Source of the DNA: an uncultured Faecalibacterium sp.
GTDB lineage: Bacteria > Bacillota > Clostridia > Oscillospirales > Ruminococcaceae
Length of the DNA stretch: 5,279 nt
Assembly: GCA_934525325.1 (NCBI GenBank)
Contig: CAKSZE010000082.1
Location: 1 to 5,279 of the forward strand
Direction of reading: 5' to 3'
Shown here: piece after piece, positions 1 to 3,866 of the stretch
How positions within the stretch are numbered: position 1 is the stretch's first letter
Layout: every line of letters begins with the position of its first letter
Position numbers and translations under genes: made by a program
The notes under the pieces: generated by a model
The model's database searches: none
The model's input: the letters and a program-made list of their open reading frames with translations, nothing else
Told to the model about the DNA's origin: nothing

Positions 1-132
1 TACATCCAGCGCGGCAACTGCGTGGTGCTGCAGCCCTTCAACCCCGCCTATCATGAAATGGTCATCAAGGGCGAGGATCTGAACCACCTGCATATTGCAG
101 GCCGCGTGGTGGAGACCAAGGCCAAGTGGTAA
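1..132 (+). CDS. C-terminal end of a LexA-like / peptidase S24 family regulator (partial, 5' end outside window)
   Basis: An open frame runs from base 1 to a TAA at 130-132 and gives the last 43 residues of a protein. The text GNCVVLQPFNPAY, then GRVVETKAKW at the end, fits the last strands of the LexA/S24 autoprotease fold, where a 'L-P-NP-y' strand is followed by a 'i-G-vV' strand. Aligned by eye with E. coli LexA (GNKVELLPEN), the catalytic lysine should lie about two residues before the first visible codon, so neither catalytic residue can be checked here. Members of this family are repressors that cleave themselves, LexA through RecA-stimulated autolysis in the SOS response, but phage-type and other XRE-S24 regulators share the same C-terminus. 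LexA itself is therefore not proven. The gene ends just before an intrinsic terminator, and the next gene on the same strand belongs to a putative DNA repair family. Confidence 0.62.
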   Translation, partial: YIQRGNCVVLQPFNPAYHEMVIKGEDLNHLHIAGRVVETKAKW

Positions 133-169
133 GCCTGCTGATTTAAAATTTTGCGGCTGACCTATTTTC

Positions 170-208
170 ATAAAGCCATCTGCTGTTTTGCGCATGGCTT
201 TATTTTTT
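170..208 (+). terminator. Intrinsic terminator after the LexA/S24-like gene
   Basis: Bases 170-179 (ATAAAGCCAT) are the exact reverse complement of 194-203 (ATGGCTTTAT). They give a 10-bp stem with a 14-base loop, running into a TTTTTT tract at 203-208. It lies 38 bases after the stop codon and ends 43 bases before the next start codon. I see no convincing promoter between it and the next gene, so expression of the downstream pair may depend partly on read-through. Confidence 0.8.
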
Positions 209-236
209 GACCCTTTTTCCCGGTTTTATCCCCTTT

Positions 237-243
237 GGAGGTG
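237..243 (+). promoter_or_regulatory. Ribosome binding site of the radical SAM gene
   Basis: GGAGGTG lies 8 bases before the ATG at 252. It decides the start: a longer in-frame reading from a TTG at 207 would begin inside the upstream terminator and has no ribosome binding site. Confidence 0.85.
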
Positions 244-251
244 TTTTTTGC

Positions 252-1610
252 ATGGAACAGACCCTGATGGACAAGCTGACCATTCTGGCGGACAGCGCCA
301 AATATGACGTTGCCTGCACCTCCAGCGGGGCGTCCCGCACCGCACGCCCGGGCACGGTGGGCAGCTGTTATGCCCCGGGCTGCTGCCACGCCTTTACCGC
401 CGATGGCCGCTGCGTCAGCCTGCTCAAGGTGCTGATGACCAACTGCTGCTCCTTCGACTGCGGCTACTGCGTCAACCGCCGCTCCAACGACATCCCCCGC
501 GCCACCTTTGCGCCCCGGGAGCTGGCAGAGCTGACCATGGAGTTCTACCGCCGCAACTACATCGAGGGGCTGTTTTTGTCCAGCGCGGTGCTGGGCACCC
601 CGGACTACACCACCGAGCGGATGCTGGCGGTGCTGCGGCTGCTGCGGGGCGAATACCGTTTTGGGGGCTACATCCACGCCAAGGCCATCCCGGGCACAAG
701 CCCGGAGCTTTTGCAGCAGCTGGGGTATCTGGCCGACCGTCTGAGCGTGAACGTGGAACTGCCCAGCGAGCGCAGCCTGAACCTGCTTGCACCGGACAAG
801 GGGCGGCACTCCATCTTCCGCCCCATGAAGCAGATCGCGGTGTCCGGCGCTGCCAGCCGGGAGGAACTTACCCTCTACCGCCACGCGCCCAAATTCGCCC
901 CCGCCGGGCAGAGCACCCAGATGATCGTGGGCGCTTCGCCGGAGACAGACTACCATATCTTAAAGCTGACCGAGGGAATGTACCAGAAATACGGGCTGAA
1001 GCGGGTGTTCTACTCCGCTTACATCCCGGTAGCCGAGGACACCCGCCTGCCCGCACTGGACACCAAGCCGCCCCTTCTGCGGGAGCACCGGCTGTATCAG
1101 GCCGACTGGCTGCTGCGGTTCTACCAGTTCGAGGCGGACGAGATCTTAGATAAGGATAACCCCAACTTCAACCCCTATCTGGACCCCAAATGCAACTGGG
1201 CGGTGCAGCACTACGGTCTGTTCCCGGTGGACGTGAACCGCGCCCCCTTCGAGATGCTGCTGCGGGTGCCGGGCATCGGCCCCAAAAGCGCCCGGCGCAT
1301 CTGGCGTGCCCGCAAACAGGCGGCGCTGGGTCTGGACGAGCTGAAACGCATGGGCGTGGTGCTCAAGCGGGCGCAGTATTTCATCATCTGCCGGGGCTTT
1401 GCCGGGGCGCACCCGGGGCGCGGCAGTGCCGGGCGGGAGCGCATTACCCGGGCGCTCATCGACCCCAACGTATTCAGCGGCAGCTGCGAGCAGCTGAGCC
1501 TGTTCACCCCGCCCGCCGTGGACAACCTCATCGGGCAGGGCGTGCCGCCCCGGGCGGCTGTCCGCATGGTAAGGGAGGAGGCGGTGCAATGTCTTGCCAA
1601 GGCACTGTAA
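252..1610 (+). CDS. Putative DNA modification/repair radical SAM protein (TIGR03916-type, partner of DUF4130)
   Basis: This 452-residue protein is recognised by the block CSFDCGYCVNRRSNDIPRA and the following FYRRNYIEGLFLSSAVLGT, typical of the radical SAM family always found with a TIGR03915/DUF4130 protein. The [4Fe-4S]-binding CX3CX2C motif is C66, C70, C73. Further cysteines precede it (C22, C39, C44, C45, C54, C65). The SAM-barrel core covers roughly residues 55-270. A helix-hairpin-helix, VPGIGPKSARRI (about 336-350), indicates sequence-nonspecific DNA binding. The C-terminal tail carries QLSLF (414-418), which matches the beta sliding clamp binding consensus. The family is predicted to act in DNA modification or repair because some partner proteins are fused to a uracil-DNA glycosylase-like domain; the reaction is unknown. 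The start at 252 is fixed by GGAGGTG eight bases upstream. The 3' end overlaps the partner gene by 22 bases. The family call is firm; the biochemical role is inference. Confidence 0.93.
   Translation: MEQTLMDKLTILADSAKYDVACTSSGASRTARPGTVGSCYAPGCCHAFTADGRCVSLLKVLMTNCCSFDCGYCVNRRSNDIPRATFAPRELAELTMEFYRRNYIEGLFLSSAVLGTPDYTTERMLAVLRLLRGEYRFGGYIHAKAIPGTSPELLQQLGYLADRLSVNVELPSERSLNLLAPDKGRHSIFRPMKQIAVSGAASREELTLYRHAPKFAPAGQSTQMIVGASPETDYHILKLTEGMYQKYGLKRVFYSAYIPVAEDTRLPALDTKPPLLREHRLYQADWLLRFYQFEADEILDKDNPNFNPYLDPKCNWAVQHYGLFPVDVNRAPFEMLLRVPGIGPKSARRIWRARKQAALGLDELKRMGVVLKRAQYFIICRGFAGAHPGRGSAGRERITRALIDPNVFSGSCEQLSLFTPPAVDNLIGQGVPPRAAVRMVREEAVQCLAKAL
1576..1581 (+). promoter_or_regulatory. Ribosome binding site of the DUF4130 gene, inside the radical SAM gene
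   Basis: A perfect AGGAGG lies 7 bases before the ATG at 1589, within the last codons of the upstream gene. It fixes the start at 1589, although the same frame stays open upstream to about 1190, and it supports translational coupling. Confidence 0.88.
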
Positions 1611-2386
1611 GCCCCAAGGGGGCGCGCAAGCTGCACGATGCCGATGTGGTCTACCTGTACGACGGCAGCTTTGAGGGCTTTCTGTGCTGCGTATACGAAA
1701 GCTTTGCCCAGCATGAGCTTCCCTTTGCGGTGTGGACGCCCCAGCGGGAAACCGCCACCCTCTACCCGGTCAAGGAGATTGCCACCGACCCCGCCATTGC
1801 CCGGCGGGTGTTTGCCAGCTTTGGCAAAAAGCTGGGCGCAGAGACCGAGTACCTTGTCAGTCGGGATTTTCTCTCCGGGCAGGAGGACAAGGAGCTGCTT
1901 TTGCTCCGCTTTCTGCATCTGGCCTTTGCGCTGGGCCCGGGCACGGTCAAACGGGAGGGACACCCGGTGGTCGCGCCCCTCTACGCCATGAAAAAAAGTC
2001 TGGACTGGGAGGTAGACAAGTTTCAGGGCTTTGTGCGGTTTGAGGAGCACGACGGGATGCTGGGCGCGGTCATCCACCCCAAAAATTATATCCTCCCCCT
2101 GCTGCGCCCGCACTTCTGCGGACGCTTCCCGGAGGAGGATTTCATGATCTACGATGCCGTCCATCAGGCGGTGCTGCTGCACGAGGGGCACAGCACCCGG
2201 CTGCTGGAGCTGGCAGCGCCCTTGGAGCTGCCGCCGCCCAGCGCGCGGGAGCAGCAGTTTCAGGCGCTGTGGACGCAGTTCTACAAAACGCTGGAGATCA
2301 AGGCGCGCCACAACGAAAAAGGCCGCATGACCCATTGCCCCAAGCGCTTCTGGGGCGATATGGTGGAGCTGCAGGGGGAGTTGTAA
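1589..2386 (+). CDS. DUF4130 / TIGR03915-type putative DNA metabolism protein (radical SAM-linked)
   Basis: This 265-residue protein is recognised by its N-terminal VVYLYDGSFEGFLCCVYESF (about 20-39) and C-terminal RHNEKGRMTHCPKRFWGDM (about 240-258), which bracket the family domain. The middle (about 102-190) is helix-rich and includes KNYILPLLRPHFCGRFPEEDFMI in two adjoining stretches. Family knowledge: it is nearly always encoded beside the TIGR03916 radical SAM protein, and in many other bacteria it is fused to a C-terminal uracil-DNA glycosylase-like domain. Here the stand-alone form is present, with no glycosylase domain after residue 265. No known catalytic motif is visible, and the function is not established; it may be a substrate-handling or nuclease-like partner, but that is a guess. 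It starts inside the radical SAM gene (22-base overlap) behind a perfect AGGAGG, so equal expression of the two partners is likely. It is probably cytosolic, with no signal peptide or membrane segment. Confidence 0.9.
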   Translation: MSCQGTVSPKGARKLHDADVVYLYDGSFEGFLCCVYESFAQHELPFAVWTPQRETATLYPVKEIATDPAIARRVFASFGKKLGAETEYLVSRDFLSGQEDKELLLLRFLHLAFALGPGTVKREGHPVVAPLYAMKKSLDWEVDKFQGFVRFEEHDGMLGAVIHPKNYILPLLRPHFCGRFPEEDFMIYDAVHQAVLLHEGHSTRLLELAAPLELPPPSAREQQFQALWTQFYKTLEIKARHNEKGRMTHCPKRFWGDMVELQGEL

Positions 2387-2419
2387 TTATTTTTTGTGGC
2401 ACGATTCTAGCACAAAAGC

Positions 2420-2459
2420 CCGGTTGCGTCCACCAACCAGAGCGCAAACTCCGGTTGCG
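2420..2459 (+). repeat. 9-bp direct repeat CCGGTTGCG, spaced 31 bp
   Basis: CCGGTTGCG occurs at 2420-2428 and again at 2451-2459. Between the copies lies CGCAAAC (2443-2449), which can pair with either copy, giving two mutually exclusive hairpins. The 31-bp period is close to three helical turns. Function is unknown and chance is possible. Confidence 0.4.
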
Positions 2460-2471
2460 GCGCACATTTTT
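2443..2471 (+). terminator. Weak possible terminator after the radical SAM-DUF4130 pair
   Basis: CGCAAAC (2443-2449) can pair with GGTTGCG (2453-2459) over a 3-base loop with one A-G mismatch, followed by GCGCACA and a TTTTT run at 2467-2471. The 7-base gap between stem and T run is longer than in good intrinsic terminators, so the call is weak. No better hairpin follows the stop at 2386. Confidence 0.3.
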
Positions 2472-2514
2472 AGCCTATTTGGGCAGATAATTCACAAAAA
2501 CGTTGCATCTGCAT

Positions 2515-2524
2515 CGTTGCAACG
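2515..2524. promoter_or_regulatory. Possible operator: palindrome CGTTGCAACG over the -35 box
   Basis: CGTTGCAACG is its own reverse complement and covers the -35 hexamer of the cyclophilin promoter. A further copy of the half CGTTGCA lies at 2501-2507. The placement suits a repressor site, but no known regulator motif was recognised, and a chance palindrome is possible. Confidence 0.3.
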
Positions 2525-2544
2525 GGCAAAACCTATGGTATACT
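2517..2544 (+). promoter_or_regulatory. Sigma-A-type promoter of the cyclophilin gene, extended -10
   Basis: A -35 element TTGCAA (2517-2522) is followed by a 16-base spacer and a -10 element TATACT (2539-2544). TGG lies directly before the -10, which is the extended -10 (TGn) form. The expected transcription start is near 2551, giving a leader of about 72 bases. The -35 box lies inside a perfect 10-bp palindrome, CGTTGCAACG (2515-2524). Confidence 0.75.
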
Positions 2545-2557
2545 ATAAGGGATATCC

Positions 2558-2595
2558 GGGCAGTCATTTCTGCCCCCAACACCCCCGCTGCGGGG
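2558..2595 (+). other. Two small hairpins in the cyclophilin mRNA leader
   Basis: GGGCAG (2558-2563) pairs with CTGCCC (2570-2575) over a 6-base loop. CCCCG (2583-2587) pairs with CGGGG (2591-2595) over a 3-base loop. Both lie between the predicted transcription start (about 2551) and the ribosome binding site (2604-2610). Neither has a T run, so they are not terminators; they may affect mRNA stability or access to the ribosome binding site. No known riboswitch class was recognised. Confidence 0.4.
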
Positions 2596-2603
2596 TCAAC
2601 ACA

Positions 2604-2610
2604 AAAGGAG
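2604..2610 (+). promoter_or_regulatory. Ribosome binding site of the cyclophilin gene
   Basis: AAAGGAG lies 12 bases before the ATG at 2623, a rather long gap. No other in-frame start codon lies closer, and the encoded protein begins as cyclophilins normally do, so the ATG at 2623 is kept. Confidence 0.7.
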
Positions 2611-2622
2611 TATTGTAGCGTT

Positions 2623-3099
2623 ATGGTTCGCATTACTATGGAAGACGGCGGCATCATCGACATTGAGCTGAACGAGGAAGTTGCCCCCATCACCTGTGAG
2701 AATTTCAAAAAGCTGGTCAAAGAAGGCTTTTACAACGGCCTGACCTTCCACCGTGTCATCCCCGGCTTTATGATCCAGGGCGGCTGCCCGCTGGGCACCG
2801 GCACCGGCGGCCCGGGCTGGAACATCAAGGGCGAGTTTGCCGCTAACGGCGTCAACAACCCCCTCAAGCACACCCGCGGTGTGATCAGCATGGCCCGCAG
2901 CATGAACCCCAACAGCGCAGGCAGCCAGTTCTTCATCATGCACAAGGATGCCCCCCATCTGGACGGCCAGTACGCCGCCTTTGGCAAGGTAGTTGCCGGC
3001 ATGGACGTTGTGGATAAGATCGCTGCTGTCCGCACCGACTGGAACGACAAGCCCACCACCCCGGTCAAGATGGCCACCGTGGAGCTTATCGAGGGCTAA
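2623..3099 (+). CDS. Cyclophilin-type peptidyl-prolyl cis-trans isomerase (PpiB-like)
   Basis: This 158-residue single-domain cyclophilin catalyses cis-trans isomerisation of X-Pro bonds during protein folding. The signature FHRVIPGFMIQGG (residues 42-54) carries the catalytic Arg44 and the pocket residues Phe49 and Gln52, equivalent to human CypA Arg55, Phe60 and Gln63. AGSQFFI (99-105) gives Gln102 and Phe104, and PHLDGQYAAFGKVV (111-124) completes the site. His112 stands where CypA has the cyclosporin-contacting Trp121; replacement of this Trp is common in bacterial forms and is expected to lower cyclosporin binding. There is no signal peptide, so it is cytosolic. Length and start fit the compact bacterial cyclophilins; the frame is open further upstream (to 2503), but that reading would begin upstream of the predicted transcription start. 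It has its own promoter (2517-2544) and terminator (3110-3145), so it is a single-gene unit. Confidence 0.96.
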   Translation: MVRITMEDGGIIDIELNEEVAPITCENFKKLVKEGFYNGLTFHRVIPGFMIQGGCPLGTGTGGPGWNIKGEFAANGVNNPLKHTRGVISMARSMNPNSAGSQFFIMHKDAPHLDGQYAAFGKVVAGMDVVDKIAAVRTDWNDKPTTPVKMATVELIEG

Positions 3100-3109
3100 A
3101 ATTTGATAC

Positions 3110-3145
3110 AAAAAATCCCGACACCTTGCGGTGCCGGGATTTTTT
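3110..3145. terminator. Strong bidirectional intrinsic terminator between convergent genes
   Basis: Bases 3110-3125 pair with 3130-3145 around a TTGC loop, with one A-C mismatch (3121/3134). The GC-rich core is TCCCG/CGGGA plus CACC/GGTG. The outer arms are an A run on the left and a T run on the right, so the RNA ends in U residues when read from either strand. It stands 10 bases after the cyclophilin stop and 39 bases past the stop of the minus-strand gene. Confidence 0.92.
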
Positions 3146-3184
3146 ATTATGTTGAGCGTATTTTGCCGCCCACAGCGCCCTTGT

Positions 3185-3766
3185 TTATTTTTTGATTGCC
3201 TTGATGACCTTGGCAACGCCGTTCAATGCGCCTTCTATGGAGAACGAGCTAATCGCTTTCGATTTGCTATACGCTTTGTATGCATCTTTGCTGGTCACCG
3301 CCACCACTGCCACACCAGCCAAACTGCCTACGGTCTTCAGCACGCTCTTTATGGTATCGGTGGTATCTTTCCGCATTGCTTTCTGGTGACTGTATTGGTC
3401 ATTTCTGACATCCCGGTCGGCATCACGTTTCTGCTCAAAGGTCGCATTCGGGTCCTTCCAGATATTATTTGAAGCTGCATTGGCCTGATTTACCACACGC
3501 TCATCCTGCTTATCCAACGTCTTAGCAAACTGATCCATTGCATTCAAAAATTCTGTGCACTGTTTGATACAATCCGGTGCTGCTTTGCTCCATGCCTCAA
3601 AAATTTTCACCTTCATAGACATGTGAGCAAAAGAAACGGTCTTTAACAGCTCGCATATAGGCTGCATGATCTGTGCGACCACCTCTGGCTTGTCCGGAAA
3701 TATCTTCTGCAGTTCTTGTTCCGCTTTCTGACGTTGTAGCTTTACCCGAGTACTTTCTGCGGCCAT
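3185..3766 (-). CDS. Hypothetical protein, 193 aa, lysine-rich with a short hydrophobic segment
   Basis: I do not recognise this protein. The ATG at 3766 is preferred because GAGGTG (3778-3773) lies six bases upstream; a GTG at 3775 would add three residues but is itself part of that ribosome binding site. Residues 1-25 are charged and probably helical (KLQRQKAEQELQ). Residues 111-134 are a second very charged stretch (EQKRDADRDVRNDQYSHQK). Residues 145-158 (TVGSLAGVAVVAVT) are hydrophobic but short for a full membrane span. The end, about 180-193, is a basic amphipathic stretch finishing IKAIKK. There is no signal peptide and no catalytic motif; the cysteines are C38, C66 and C70. GC is about 45% in sampled stretches against about 60% in the neighbours, which suggests horizontal or accessory origin. 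It has its own promoter and shares the terminator at 3110-3145 with the convergent cyclophilin gene. A structural or membrane-associated role is only a guess. Confidence 0.8.
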   Translation of the reverse strand: MAAESTRVKLQRQKAEQELQKIFPDKPEVVAQIMQPICELLKTVSFAHMSMKVKIFEAWSKAAPDCIKQCTEFLNAMDQFAKTLDKQDERVVNQANAASNNIWKDPNATFEQKRDADRDVRNDQYSHQKAMRKDTTDTIKSVLKTVGSLAGVAVVAVTSKDAYKAYSKSKAISSFSIEGALNGVAKVIKAIKK

Positions 3767-3772
3767 AAGATT

Positions 3773-3778
3773 CACCTC
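3773..3778 (-). promoter_or_regulatory. Ribosome binding site of the 193-aa hypothetical gene
   Basis: Read on the minus strand, GAGGTG lies six bases before the ATG at 3766. It makes ATG the likely start rather than the GTG three codons earlier, which overlaps the site. Confidence 0.75.
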
Positions 3779-3811
3779 GCATCGTTCTGTTTTGAGAGAG
3801 CCTCTGCTTCA

Positions 3812-3840
3812 ATTATACACATTCATGTCTGTCTGTGCAA
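3812..3840 (-). promoter_or_regulatory. Sigma-A-type promoter of the 193-aa hypothetical gene
   Basis: On the minus strand a perfect -10 TATAAT (3817-3812) lies 17 bases after TTGCAC (3840-3835), a partial match to TTGACA. Transcription should start near 3805, leaving a leader of about 40 bases before the ATG. It lies in the 100-base gap after the flavoprotein gene, so the hypothetical gene can be expressed independently of it. No convincing terminator for the flavoprotein gene is seen in the gap; only a 4-bp ACGG/CCGT stem is present. Confidence 0.7.
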
Positions 3841-3866
3841 GACAAACAGGACGGTCTTTTCCGTTT

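Noticed and set aside
144..149. TAAAAT as a -10 box for the radical SAM gene
   Set aside because: No -35 box or TGn extension lies at the right distance, and the terminator hairpin follows directly.
207..251. TTG start for the radical SAM gene 15 codons upstream
   Set aside because: It lies at the end of the upstream terminator and lacks a ribosome binding site; the ATG at 252 has GGAGGTG at the right distance.
168..956. Long minus-strand open frame (262 codons) opposite the radical SAM gene
   Set aside because: It is antisense to a well-supported gene, has repetitive Gly/Ala/His/Gln composition typical of GC-rich shadow frames, and resembles no family.
1190..1588. Upstream extension of the DUF4130 frame into the radical SAM gene
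   Set aside because: The extra text is Gly/Arg/Pro/Ala-rich shadow sequence; the ATG at 1589 has a perfect AGGAGG and matches the family's N-terminus.
1211..2335. Minus-strand open frame of 374 codons opposite the radical SAM and DUF4130 genes
   Set aside because: It spans two clear plus-strand genes and has the composition of a reverse-complement shadow; no ribosome binding site or motif supports it.
2503..2622. Longer N-terminus for the cyclophilin
   Set aside because: It would start upstream of the predicted transcription start and pass through the ribosome binding site; cyclophilins of this type begin at the ATG at 2623.
2387..2622. LexA/SOS box (GAAC-N4-GTTC type) or known riboswitch in the intergenic gap
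   Set aside because: Read on both strands, no such box or recognisable aptamer core was found; the palindrome present has a different sequence.
3597..3812. 71-codon minus-strand frame overlapping the start of the 193-aa gene
   Set aside because: It is in a different frame from the longer gene, begins right at the promoter -10 and leaves almost no leader for a ribosome binding site.
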